This document shows positions 49,506 through 57,379 of a DNA stretch of 64,000 nt, piece by piece. Positions within the stretch are counted from its first letter, which is position 1. Each line of letters begins with the position of its first letter. The DNA lies in NCBI GenBank assembly GCA_003162415.1, contig PMOL01000004.1, positions 578,474-642,473 on the forward strand. Direction: 5' to 3'. The stretch is from Candidatus Dormiibacterota bacterium (GTDB lineage Bacteria > Chloroflexota > Dormibacteria > Aeolococcales > Aeolococcaceae). The position numbers were made by a program, and so were the translations under genes. The notes below the pieces were generated by a model. That model searched no databases. It saw only the letters and a program-made list of their open reading frames with translations, and was not told where the DNA came from.

Positions 49506-50285
49506 GTGAGCCTGCGCTCCCTCGTCGGCGAGCCGGGCGCCCGCCGCGTCAGCCCCTTGCTACTGCTGCTGGTCATCCTCTCGTTCTTCCTGGTCTTCGC
49601 CGGGGTGTCGTGCAACCCGACGACCACCAGGGCGGCGCTCTCGTCGATCGACGCGACTCAGGGAGTGACCGGAGCCGAGGCAGCCCAGGTGAACGACTGC
49701 GTCAATGCCCTCGGCGGCACCAACATCCTCACGTACAGCGGCTGGCAGATCGCCTTCGGAAAGAACCCGCTGGTCGGGTCGGTGCCGGCGCCGTGCAACC
49801 AGAACAACGCAGCGGGCGCGGACACCTCGTCGGCGAACATCGGCCCGCAGGTGCTCGCATTTCTTGCGCTGATCAGCATCCTCCTCGCGCTGCTCACCTC
49901 CATCCTCGGGGTGCTCGGCCTCGTGGCGGCCCGGAGCAGGGCGTTGGTTACCACGATCTTTGCCGCGGGCGCGGGCGGCCTCCTCATCCTCGACCACTTC
50001 CACGTTAAAGACGTGCTGCTGTCGAAGATCTCCTCGAGTGAGGGTACGAGCATTCCCGGCCTCGATACCGCATCGCTCTTCAACATCAACGTGGGCATCG
50101 GTCTGATCGCGGCGCTGGCGATCCTCGCGGTCACAGTGGTCTACAACCTCGCGGCGCTGATCGTGACCCCGGTTCCGGCAGGCGTCGCGATTCCGGAGTC
50201 TCCGGAGCGACCCCCGCCCGAAGAATCCCCGCCGCCGGAGCAGTCGCTGCCGGAACAGCCGACGCCGGAGCAGCCGCAAACCTAG
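49506..50285 (+). CDS. Membrane protein with Pro/Glu-rich tail
   Basis: Not recognised; 259 residues from GTG 49506. Four hydrophobic segments lie at about 17-34, 114-140, 147-163 and 196-220, with an extracytoplasmic stretch of about 75 residues after the first (one Cys at 36 and two near 64 and 97). The C-terminal 40 residues repeat PEQ/PEE units and are probably cytoplasmic and disordered. It may be cotranscribed with csaA. Function unknown. Confidence 0.6.
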   Translation: MSLRSLVGEPGARRVSPLLLLLVILSFFLVFAGVSCNPTTTRAALSSIDATQGVTGAEAAQVNDCVNALGGTNILTYSGWQIAFGKNPLVGSVPAPCNQNNAAGADTSSANIGPQVLAFLALISILLALLTSILGVLGLVAARSRALVTTIFAAGAGGLLILDHFHVKDVLLSKISSSEGTSIPGLDTASLFNINVGIGLIAALAILAVTVVYNLAALIVTPVPAGVAIPESPERPPPEESPPPEQSLPEQPTPEQPQT

Positions 50286-50291
50286 CTCAGG

Positions 50292-51197
50292 TCAGGTGGT
50301 TCCCCCGAGAAACGGGATGCCGTACGTCTCGGGCTGCGAGCCGACCGACGTCGACCAGACCTCGGCGATCGCGTCCGCCGTCCAGCCGCCGTCGCGATAG
50401 GCGACCGAGATCTCCTTCGGGTGCGCCCAGAGCGAGAGCTTGTCACCGCCAAGACCGACGCATTGACCGGTGACGCCCGCAGCCTCGTCAGAGCTCAGGA
50501 ACACGAGCAGGGGCGCCACGTCGTCGGGCGTACCCATGCCCATCTGCTTGCGCACCGTCGCCGGAAGTGGTTCGCCCTTCTCGGCCGCCTCGACCAGCGA
50601 AGCCATCCCTGGAATCGTCGAGATCATCCGGGTGATCGCATTGGGAACGATCGCGTTGACGGTGATGTTGTGCTTCGCGCATTCCATCGCCCAGGTGCGG
50701 GCGTAGGCGGCGATGCCCGCCTTTGCGGCCGCGTAGTTGGTCTGCCCGAAGTTCCCGCGCTGCCCCGCGATCGACGACACCACGACGATGCGCCCGCCCG
50801 TTCCCTGCTCCCGCATCCGGCGAACCGCCGCACGCGCGCAGGTGAACGTGCCCCGCAGGTGGGTCTCGATCACCAGGTCGAAGTCGTCGTCGCTCATGTT
50901 CCAGAGGACGCGGTCGCGAAGGATCCCGGCGTTGGTGCACATGATGTCGAGGTGCCCGAAGGCGTTCACCGCGCCGGAGACGAGCTGGTCCGCGGCCTCC
51001 GCCGATCCGACGGCACACACCTCGGCGACGACCCTGCCTCCGGCGCGGGCGATCTCGTCGGCGGTTGCTTCGGCGACGTCGCCGTCGACGTCGTTGACGA
51101 CCACTGCGCAACCCGCCTGCGCGAGCGCGAGTGCATACGAGCGGCCGATACCACGGCCGCTCCCGGTGATGACCGCGACCTTGCCTTCGAGATTCAT
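50292..51197 (-). CDS. Short-chain dehydrogenase/reductase
   Basis: SDR of 301 residues from ATG 51197; a longer frame upstream is shadow. The cofactor loop is VAVITGSGRGIGRSYALALA (about 8-27) and the catalytic set is IVVVSSIAG (Ser) with NYAAAKAGIAAYART (Tyr and Lys). NDVDGDVAEA after strand 2, with Asp, favours NAD over NADP. The C-terminal extension of about 50 residues (ending PETYGIPFLGGTT) resembles the 3-hydroxyacyl-CoA dehydrogenase/MaoC-linked SDR group. Substrate unknown, probably an acyl-CoA or ketone. Confidence 0.87.
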   Translation of the reverse strand: MNLEGKVAVITGSGRGIGRSYALALAQAGCAVVVNDVDGDVAEATADEIARAGGRVVAEVCAVGSAEAADQLVSGAVNAFGHLDIMCTNAGILRDRVLWNMSDDDFDLVIETHLRGTFTCARAAVRRMREQGTGGRIVVVSSIAGQRGNFGQTNYAAAKAGIAAYARTWAMECAKHNITVNAIVPNAITRMISTIPGMASLVEAAEKGEPLPATVRKQMGMGTPDDVAPLLVFLSSDEAAGVTGQCVGLGGDKLSLWAHPKEISVAYRDGGWTADAIAEVWSTSVGSQPETYGIPFLGGTT

Positions 51198-51210
51198 GGC
51201 TCGGACTCTA
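51198..51210 (-). promoter_or_regulatory. -10 element of the SDR gene overlapping a stop codon
   Basis: Minus-strand TAGAGT (51210-51205), seven bases, ATG 51197. The first three bases of the box are also the stop codon TAG of the GNAT gene. Confidence 0.5.
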
Positions 51211-52083
51211 GGCCTCGGGATCGACGGTGCGCTTGGCGAAGTCGATCTCCACGTGCTCGCCGCGCGGCTCGTATCCGGCCTGGCGGTAGATCGAGTTGGA
51301 GACAGGATTGGCCGCATCCGTGAAGAGCATGGCGTGGTGGACGCCGGGTCGCCGCAGCGCGTCGGCGGTCACCTCGTAGGTGAGACGCCGCGCATATCCA
51401 TGGTTGCGATGCTCGGGAGGTGTGTAGACAGGACCGATGCGCACCACCCCGGCGGCGTTTCGGAAACCGACCATGGAGACGATCTGACCATCGTCGATCC
51501 AGACGTCCATGTGCCCGCTGCGCACCATGTGGTCAGCAACCGCGTGCGGGTTGGCCGGTACGGGGTGCTCGATCTCTGCGCTGAACGTCTGGAGCCACCC
51601 GGCGATCAACGGCACATCGTCGTCTCGGCCGGCACGGCGGACGCCGGGTGGCACCGGCACCTCGACGAGTGAGCTGAGCTCGTTGAGGAGAATCGTCCGC
51701 TCACGCTCGATAGTGTCGCCGGTGAATGCCGTCCACGCCGCGGCAACCGCGCGCGCCGACTCCGCCGGACCGGCGACGCCGGGTGGTCGCAGGCCAAGCG
51801 ACATCGCACGCTTCACGGCGGCATCCGCCAGCTCTCGTGCCGCGGCTGGGGGAAGCGCTGACACCAGCAGGTTGTGCGGAGGGGTCCAGTTCGCTGCGCC
51901 GACCACGGCGACGCCGTCGGTGACCCACCAGAAGCTCGGGGCGGCGCTGTACGTGCCCGGCGCGGCCCGCACGATGTCGATGATGGTCAACAGCACGTTG
52001 CGCGCGCACGGGTCGGCCTTGAGGAACGTCTCCGCCGCGGCCGCGTACTCCTCGACATCGCCGGTCGTGTGCACCTGGATCAC
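51208..52083 (-). CDS. GNAT-family acetyltransferase
   Basis: A 291-residue protein with an N-terminal half of unclear fold and a C-terminal GNAT domain (about 150-285). The acetyl-CoA loop is EHRNHGYARRLTYEVTADAL (Q/R-x-x-G-x-G/A form), preceded by IGPVYTPP and followed by LFTDAANPVSNSIYRQAGYE, the typical N-P-x-S-x-x-x-Y motif. Substrate unknown. GTG 52083 has CACAAT six bases upstream. It ends on the SDR promoter. Confidence 0.82.
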   Translation of the reverse strand: MIQVHTTGDVEEYAAAAETFLKADPCARNVLLTIIDIVRAAPGTYSAAPSFWWVTDGVAVVGAANWTPPHNLLVSALPPAAARELADAAVKRAMSLGLRPPGVAGPAESARAVAAAWTAFTGDTIERERTILLNELSSLVEVPVPPGVRRAGRDDDVPLIAGWLQTFSAEIEHPVPANPHAVADHMVRSGHMDVWIDDGQIVSMVGFRNAAGVVRIGPVYTPPEHRNHGYARRLTYEVTADALRRPGVHHAMLFTDAANPVSNSIYRQAGYEPRGEHVEIDFAKRTVDPEA

Positions 52084-52101
52084 GGCTCGATTGTGCCGCC
52101 C

Positions 52102-53091
52102 TCAGAGCGCAAGGCGTCCACCGGTCGCGACCTGTGCCACCACGTATACAACCCAGGGCAGAGCCGCCAGGGCGAGCAGCGCACCTCGCGCCTGACCGCG
52201 CCAGAGCAATGCAAGGAGGAAGACCGCGGTGACCAGCGTGAGCGTGGCGCTGATGAGTCCCGCCGATCCGGGTTGCCAGGTGGTGAAGACGATACCGATT
52301 GCGGCGAGGATGCACGACTGAAACGCCGCTGAGCCTGCGACGTTTCCGAAGGCGAGCATGTCGTCATTGGTGCGAACCCAGAGCACGCTGTTGAGCGTCT
52401 CCGGAAGCTCGGTCGCAACCGGCACGATCACCAGGGCAAGCACGAGCTGGGGAATCTGCAGCGCCGACGCCGTCTGATCAAGCGCGGTGACGAAGAGCTG
52501 CGAGCCCACCACCAGCAGCCCGATGGCGATGAGGAGTTGCACCGTCACCAGTACCGGGTGTGGCTCGCCGGGACGCCAGCGCACGATGTGCAGCGGCTCT
52601 GGGCTCTCGCCCGCGGCCGCGCTGCCCCGGAGCGTCGCAACCACGTAGACGGCGTAGGCGATGAGCAGCAGCGCACCAACCGCGATCCGCGGACCGCGGG
52701 GCAGCACGCTCGAAACCACCGCCACGGTGAACGCGCCGATGAAGACGCCCAGGTCCCGGCGCGCCTGGCGCCGGTCGATCACGAGACGGCGCGCGCCACC
52801 GCGAATCACCACCGCAATGCCGGTGGCGCCCGCCCCGAGCGTCAGCAGTAGGAACGGCGAGCCCAGCACGGCACCGGTGGCCACCTTGTCGGCCCCGGGG
52901 GAGTGCGTCGCCAGCGCGACCACCGGGACGACCGTCTCGGGAAGTGAGGTGCCGAGTGCCGCGAGCAGGCTGCCAGTCGCGCCGGTGCCGAGGTTGAGCA
53001 TGTGGCCAGCCCATTCGATCGCGTTGGTGAACAGTTCCGACGCGATCACGACGAGGAGCAGGCTGGCGATGAAGAGCAGTGCGGTGATCAT
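52102..53091 (-). CDS. Sodium/calcium exchanger-like protein (CaCA superfamily)
   Basis: Ten or so membrane segments in 329 residues, arranged as two inverted halves. The alpha repeats carry the cation-binding Glu: LGTSLPETVVPVVAL (about 45-59) and VPVATELPETLNSVLW in the second half. The central loop is short. Likely exchanges a divalent cation against Na+ or H+. ATG 53091 overlaps the Nudix stop (ATGA), making it the last gene of the tail-anchored/ArsA operon. Confidence 0.82.
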   Translation of the reverse strand: MITALLFIASLLLVVIASELFTNAIEWAGHMLNLGTGATGSLLAALGTSLPETVVPVVALATHSPGADKVATGAVLGSPFLLLTLGAGATGIAVVIRGGARRLVIDRRQARRDLGVFIGAFTVAVVSSVLPRGPRIAVGALLLIAYAVYVVATLRGSAAAGESPEPLHIVRWRPGEPHPVLVTVQLLIAIGLLVVGSQLFVTALDQTASALQIPQLVLALVIVPVATELPETLNSVLWVRTNDDMLAFGNVAGSAAFQSCILAAIGIVFTTWQPGSAGLISATLTLVTAVFLLALLWRGQARGALLALAALPWVVYVVAQVATGGRLAL

Positions 53092-53597
53092 CGGCGACGC
53101 ATCAAACGGTCGAAGGGCGTGTGCAGCCACGCGGTCGCGAACCCGAGCACGTGGCGGATGGTCACCGGTTGCACGCGATGAACGGCATCGCCGCCGGCGG
53201 CAACGTCGACGGCGTCACGCACGCGCTCGCGAACCCACGGAAAGACGGTTCGCGGCAGCGCGTCCGGACGCGCCATGCGAAGCGCCCACGCCTCGATGCT
53301 GCGTCGCGGGGCCCCGCCGACGACCTCACCGAGGAAGACAACGTCACCGGCCGACCGGAGCCCGCGCCACGAGTACACGCCCACGATGCCGGCGATGCGC
53401 ACCTGGTAACCGGTCTCCTCCTCGATCTCGCGCGCGCCGGTGACCGCCGGGTCTTCACCCGGCTCGACGTGACCGCCCGGAAGCTCCCAACCCGGCGGCC
53501 ACGGTCGGAACTGGAGAAGCACCCGCCCCCGCTCCACGATCGCAACCTGGGCACCCTCGACCGGCCACTCCACTCCGTTGATGACGACGGCACTCAT
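53088..53597 (-). CDS. Nudix hydrolase
   Basis: Hydrolyses a nucleoside diphosphate linked to another group; 169 residues. The Nudix box GGHVEPGEDPAVTGAREIEE (residues about 41-60, continuing ETGYQV) is complete, with the metal-binding Glu pair. The C-terminal 60 residues (IRHVLGFATAWLHTPFDRLM) form an extra helix. Substrate not predictable. Overlaps the protease gene before it and the exchanger after it, each by ATGA. Confidence 0.87.
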   Translation of the reverse strand: MSAVVINGVEWPVEGAQVAIVERGRVLLQFRPWPPGWELPGGHVEPGEDPAVTGAREIEEETGYQVRIAGIVGVYSWRGLRSAGDVVFLGEVVGGAPRRSIEAWALRMARPDALPRTVFPWVRERVRDAVDVAAGGDAVHRVQPVTIRHVLGFATAWLHTPFDRLMRRR

Positions 53598-54331
53598 GAC
53601 AGGAGGTGAAAAACGTTCGGCAGCCCGATGAAGACCGGGTGCATCCCCGGCTCGATCAGATGCTCGAACGCCAGCGTTGCGGGACCGGCCGACATCGCTG
53701 ACGCCACGTCGACGGCACTGTGCGTCAGCGGCGGCGGCAGCAGCACCGCGAGGGCAGCAAGCGCGTAGATCGCGTAGCGGTACTGCTCGAGGTAGAGAAA
53801 GACGCGCGGTGCTGAGCCGAAGAGGAGCGCCCGCAGCACGGCGTAGCCGTCCAGTCCCGGCAGGGGCAGCGCGTTGAAGACGAACAGCGCGATGTTGACG
53901 AGAAATCCCTGGAGCAGCACGCCGAGGATCACGCCCTGCAGCGTGAACTGCGCGAGGATGTCGAACCCGGACGCGTCGATGCCCGATCCCTGGAGCTCCA
54001 CACGCAGCGCCACGGCAAAGATCGCGGCAACCACGAGATGCGCGAGCGGCCCAACCGCGGCGACCTGCGCTCGCTGCCTGCCGGTGCGCAGATACAGCGG
54101 ATCAAGCGGCACCGGACGCCCCCATCCCACCCCGGCGATGAGCAGCGCGAGGCATCCGAACGGATCGAGGTTGCGACGCGGGTCGAGAGTCATGCGTCCG
54201 TCGCGCCGCGGAGTCGGGTCGCCACAGCGGAGTGCGATTGCTGCGTGGCTGAGCTCGTGGATCACCGATCCGAACACGAACCCTGGCAGCGTGTAGAGGA
54301 TGATCGCCAGGTAGGTACCGGGGCTCGTCAC
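53594..54331 (-). CDS. Site-2 protease family (M50) membrane metallopeptidase
   Basis: Intramembrane zinc protease of 245 residues with about five membrane segments. The active site HELSH is at 25-29 in the first segment (FGSVIHELSHAAIAL), and the third ligand Asp lies in NALPLPGLDGYAVL (family form N-x-x-P-x-x-x-LDG). No PDZ or CBS domain. Such enzymes cut membrane-spanning segments of anti-sigma factors or other single-pass proteins. GTG 54331 follows the small unknown gene by 11 bases. An attractive but unproven substrate is the single-pass protein encoded at the top of this operon. Confidence 0.85.
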   Translation of the reverse strand: MTSPGTYLAIILYTLPGFVFGSVIHELSHAAIALRCGDPTPRRDGRMTLDPRRNLDPFGCLALLIAGVGWGRPVPLDPLYLRTGRQRAQVAAVGPLAHLVVAAIFAVALRVELQGSGIDASGFDILAQFTLQGVILGVLLQGFLVNIALFVFNALPLPGLDGYAVLRALLFGSAPRVFLYLEQYRYAIYALAALAVLLPPPLTHSAVDVASAMSAGPATLAFEHLIEPGMHPVFIGLPNVFHLLS

Positions 54332-54342
54332 CCGGCGCCCGG

Positions 54343-54606
54343 CTACTCGAGCTCGACCCGCGACGGCCGCCGCGAGCGCTCTGTTCCGCTCCGTGAGCGT
54401 CTCCGTCCGCGCGACGGGGACTCGGTGGGTTCCGGCTCCTGGGTGTGATGGTCGATCACCGCCGCCAATGCGAGCAGCAGCTCGCGTTGCGCTATCAGGA
54501 GATGTCGCTGCGCCTCGGGAGGCACGATGTCGCTGAAGGACGTGCCGAGCAGCCGCGAAGCCTCATCGACAAGGCGTGTCACCTGCGCCCACACCGCGTC
54601 GGTCAT
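54343..54606 (-). CDS. Small protein of unknown function
   Basis: Not recognised; 87 residues. The first 55 form two predicted helices (MTDAVWAQVTRLVDEASRLL, then EAQRHLLIAQRELLLALAAV); the rest is an Arg/Ser-rich tail (SRGRRRSRSGTERSRRP). ATG 54606 overlaps the ArsA stop (ATGA). It may bridge the ATPase to membrane or nucleic acid, but nothing beyond position supports this. Confidence 0.6.
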   Translation of the reverse strand: MTDAVWAQVTRLVDEASRLLGTSFSDIVPPEAQRHLLIAQRELLLALAAVIDHHTQEPEPTESPSRGRRRSRSGTERSRRPSRVELE

Positions 54607-55775
54607 GGCTTGCGATCCGCGAAGGTCACCGAGAGCATCCCGTCGTCGAGCCGGCCCTTGGTGACTCGCTTGCCGTTGAGCACGCGCGGCAGCGAGATCT
54701 CACGTTTATACGGCCCGACACTGACGAACAGCTCGCCCTCACGATGCTTGATGTCCACGTCCTCCTTGCCGACGAACGGGAGGTGGAGCTGAAGCTCGTA
54801 CGTGTCGCCGACCTTGCGGATGCGCTGGGGCACGGAGTGATAGAAGATCTGCGAGGGATCACGGTCGCCGTAGATCGATTCGCCCATCTCGGCGAGCGAG
54901 TCGAGCCCGACGATCTCGTGATCGAACAGCTTGGTGCGAAGAGTTGGGATGGGCGAGAACGCGGTCTCCACCATCAACGAGTAGCGCTGCTGCGCCTCCC
55001 GCCATGAGTCGAAATAGGTGTCGGTGACCTCCGGAGGCAGCACACGGTTCACCACCACGAGGTCAGTGAGGTAGTCGTAGAGGCTGAGGTAGGTGAATGC
55101 GCGCTGCGCCTCCTTGACCACCATCTTCTCGAGGTTGAGCACGATTCGCGTGGTGCACACTTTGGGATCGCCGAGGATCTTCTTCATCCCCTCGAGGTCA
55201 AGGAGAAGGTCCTTCACATTGCTGAAGATCTCGTCGCTCGGCAGCGGGATGCTGATAAACGGCTGCATCATCGGGCGGGCCACCTTGTTCATCATCCGGT
55301 GGATCGGGAAGATGCGGTCGAGATACCACTTTGCGACATCGGGAAACGCAAGCAGCTGCAACGTCTCCCCGGTGGGAGCGCAATCCACGATGAGGACGTC
55401 GAACTTGCCTTCGCGCTTGTGCTTCTTGATCCACATGAGGCTCGCCACCTCCTCCATGCCTGGAGGCGATGCCATCTCCTCGGCGACGATGTCGTCGACG
55501 CCCTGGGACGCGAACAGCGACGTCAGATAGATGTGGATGCGATCCCAGTGCTCCTCGAGCTCGTGGAGCGCGTTGACCTCCTGTCCCCAGAGGTTCGGGG
55601 CAAGCTCCGTCGGGTGATCGCCGATCTCCTGGTCGACACTGTCGCCGAGGCTGTGCGCGGCGTCGGTGCTGATCACCAGCGTCTTGTAGCCGAGCCTCGC
55701 GCACTTGACCGCGGTTGCCGCCGCCACAGTGGTCTTGCCGACGCCACCCTTGCCTGTGTAGAGGATCACTCGCAC
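54603..55775 (-). CDS. ArsA/Get3-family ATPase with HSP20-like domain
   Basis: SIMIBI-class ATPase of 390 residues. Walker A with the deviant signature lysine: YTGKGGVGKTTVAAA (6-20). Switch I: STDAAHSLGDS, with the catalytic-position Asp38. Switch II: VDCAPTGETLQLL from Asp130. No CxxC zinc-dimer motif of eukaryotic Get3 and no ArsA duplication. The last 90 residues (YELQLHLPFVGKEDVDIKHR onward) match the ArsA_HSP20 domain, a small chaperone-like fold. Known relatives deliver tail-anchored proteins or pump arsenite; no ars genes are near. The gene directly upstream encodes a tail-anchored-like protein, which favours a targeting role. Confidence 0.88.
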   Translation of the reverse strand: MRVILYTGKGGVGKTTVAAATAVKCARLGYKTLVISTDAAHSLGDSVDQEIGDHPTELAPNLWGQEVNALHELEEHWDRIHIYLTSLFASQGVDDIVAEEMASPPGMEEVASLMWIKKHKREGKFDVLIVDCAPTGETLQLLAFPDVAKWYLDRIFPIHRMMNKVARPMMQPFISIPLPSDEIFSNVKDLLLDLEGMKKILGDPKVCTTRIVLNLEKMVVKEAQRAFTYLSLYDYLTDLVVVNRVLPPEVTDTYFDSWREAQQRYSLMVETAFSPIPTLRTKLFDHEIVGLDSLAEMGESIYGDRDPSQIFYHSVPQRIRKVGDTYELQLHLPFVGKEDVDIKHREGELFVSVGPYKREISLPRVLNGKRVTKGRLDDGMLSVTFADRKP

Positions 55776-55791
55776 GCGCGTGTCTTCGTGC

Positions 55792-56289
55792 TCACGGGTT
55801 GATGCGCGTCACCACGACCGCCGCAATGAGGATGAGCACGATCATGAGCGCGGCCATGATCGCGACACGCCGAAGGTCGCGCGGTACATAGGGAACGCGG
55901 TCGAACGGGATCGCGGCGTCGTCGCTGTCCAGCGGCAGGAACATCGCGGCGGCGCTCATCTGCCCTCTCGGCGCGCGCGGCTGCGCTGCCGGGTTGACCC
56001 GCTGCACCCGGCGGCGCGCCGAGTTCTCTGCTACCGCTGGCTGGTAGTCCTGGGTCCCGTCATCGTCGGCCGGCTCCGATTCAATTTCGAGCTCGGTACC
56101 GGGCAGTGGGAGGACGGTTTCGGGCAACAACTGGGGCTGCGCCGGTCGCGAGGCGACGGGCGCGAGACGCTGAGACGTAGGTGTGTATGCAGCAGCCTGG
56201 CGGGCGATCGCCCCAGGCCCGGACGGCGCCGGCGTCCCGGGGCGGCGCGTCGCCGCGCGTTGCTTCTGCTTGCGGGTCTTCTTGGCCAT
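55792..56289 (-). CDS. Tail-anchored-like membrane protein
   Basis: A 165-residue protein with no N-terminal signal: a Lys/Arg-rich start (AKKTRKQKQRAATRR), a long Pro/Ala-rich probably disordered region with an acidic patch (60-80), and a single hydrophobic segment at about 142-160 (VAIMAALMIVLILIAAVVV) followed by only five residues, TRINP. That is the topology of a tail-anchored protein, inserted after translation. It is the first gene of the operon with the ArsA-like ATPase 16 bases downstream. TACGCT lies 11 bases before ATG 56289. Not recognised otherwise. Confidence 0.65.
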   Translation of the reverse strand: MAKKTRKQKQRAATRRPGTPAPSGPGAIARQAAAYTPTSQRLAPVASRPAQPQLLPETVLPLPGTELEIESEPADDDGTQDYQPAVAENSARRRVQRVNPAAQPRAPRGQMSAAAMFLPLDSDDAAIPFDRVPYVPRDLRRVAIMAALMIVLILIAAVVVTRINP

Positions 56290-56375
56290 GAACTCTTCGA
56301 AGCGTATCAGGGGGTGTGGGCCCGACCCGACGTCGAAAGCCCCAAGTGGATCGACCTCAGAGCGTGGAGCTGGAG

Positions 56376-56457
56376 CGGGCAGCGGGCATCCGGATGAGAG
56401 CGGCCCACGATTGGAGGTATGGCCTGAGCGATGGGAGAGCCCGGCGCCCGCTGCCCG
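56376..56457. repeat. Inverted repeat in the gap upstream of the tail-anchored gene
   Basis: CGGGCAGCGGGC (56376-56387) and GCCCGCTGCCCG (56446-56457) are perfect complements; CCGG (56390-56393) and CCGG (56441-56444) extend the stem. The loop is 47 bases. The stretch 56290-56647 has no gene I can support apart from this structure; short frames there lack start signals. Confidence 0.55.
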
Positions 56458-56647
56458 ACGAGCCGAAAACGTAAGGGGTGCAGCCCTACATCTTGTGGCC
56501 TGGGCGGAACGCTAGCACATCATGCGGGGGTATTCAACCTTCAGAACCTCGCCCTCGAAGGGGTCATCAGCGGCGCGCTGGCGGCACCCTTGTTCTTCAT
56601 TACGGACCACCGGCGCAGGAGCCGACCCAAGCCCCTCTGACGCACCG

Positions 56648-57379
56648 TCAGGGAAATGGCTGCGCCGACGCCGCCTCCTCACGCTCCGCCACCGTTGCCC
56701 CCAGCCTGACCAACCGTCCGGGGGCAGCATCTTCCATGGGCGGCCCTGGAGCGTCTACGATCGGGACAACATGGTTGAAATCGCCCACGCGTGGGTCTTG
56801 ATCCCCTACGTCGCCGTGCTCGGCGGCCTTGGCTGGCTTGCCCTTCGCGGGATCGCCCGCTTCCACAGCTGGCTGCACCGACGACCCTAGGACCGTGCGA
56901 GGGGGGCCTAGTCGTCGCTGTCGACGCCGTGACCCCAGTGCAGTCAGCGAGGCGATGCATGCAGTGAGCAGGCGCCGCATCTGAGCTTGTTCGCTGACAT
57001 CCAGATTGGCCAGCATGTCTTGCTCGACGCGGCGAACCGCGGCGCTGGCCACCTTAAGCTGGCGGCGCCCGCGGGCGGTCAGCTCGGTCGGCAGGGCCCT
57101 GCCGACGGGTGCCTGTGCCGGGCGGACAACGAGCCCTTGGCGTTCGAGGGCCTGCACGAGCGCATTCATCGACTGCCGGGTGACGAAGGCGCCGCGGGCA
57201 AGCTCGGAGTTGGACAGACCCGGTCGCTGGGCAAGCAGCTCCAGGCAGGCGTAGTGGGTGATCGTCATGCCAAGCGGCTTCAGCACGGCCTCCAGGGCAG
57301 AGTGCAGGGCGCTCGCGGCCGACTTCAGCATGTACCCCAGCGATGTGTCCAGCTCGACTCCGGGCTCGCCTTGACTCAT
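56648..57379 (-). CDS. MarR-family regulator with unusual C-terminal extension
   Basis: Winged-helix repressor. Residues 1-150 are a normal MarR: LKSAASALHSALEAVLKPLG, ITHYACLELLAQRPGLSNSE, the recognition helix VTRQSMNALVQALERQGLV and the wing. The frame runs on for another 90 residues of low-complexity sequence with no homology I recognise, antisense to a possible small membrane-protein gene, so the natural stop may have been lost or the tail is real but odd. It is divergent from a VOC gene with two palindromic operators in between. ATG 57379 has CAGACT six bases upstream, so it is probably leaderless. Confidence 0.85.
   Translation of the reverse strand: MSQGEPGVELDTSLGYMLKSAASALHSALEAVLKPLGMTITHYACLELLAQRPGLSNSELARGAFVTRQSMNALVQALERQGLVVRPAQAPVGRALPTELTARGRRQLKVASAAVRRVEQDMLANLDVSEQAQMRRLLTACIASLTALGSRRRQRRLGPPRTVLGSSVQPAVEAGDPAKGKPAKAAEHGDVGDQDPRVGDFNHVVPIVDAPGPPMEDAAPGRLVRLGATVAEREEAASAQPFP
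56771..56890 (+). CDS. Possible 39-residue membrane protein
   Basis: ATG 56771 opens 39 codons: MVEIAHAWVLIPYVAVLGGL, then GWLALRGIARFHSWLHRRP, a single membrane span with a basic end, like CcmD-type subunits. TACGAT (56756-56761) ends nine bases upstream. It lies antisense to the MarR tail, so only one of the two readings may be genuine. Confidence 0.35.
   Translation: MVEIAHAWVLIPYVAVLGGLGWLALRGIARFHSWLHRRP

Noticed and set aside
54603-55775. Arsenite efflux ATPase
   Set aside because: No arsB, arsR or arsD near, no ArsA duplication and no Cys triad for arsenite. A targeting or chaperone role is at least as likely.
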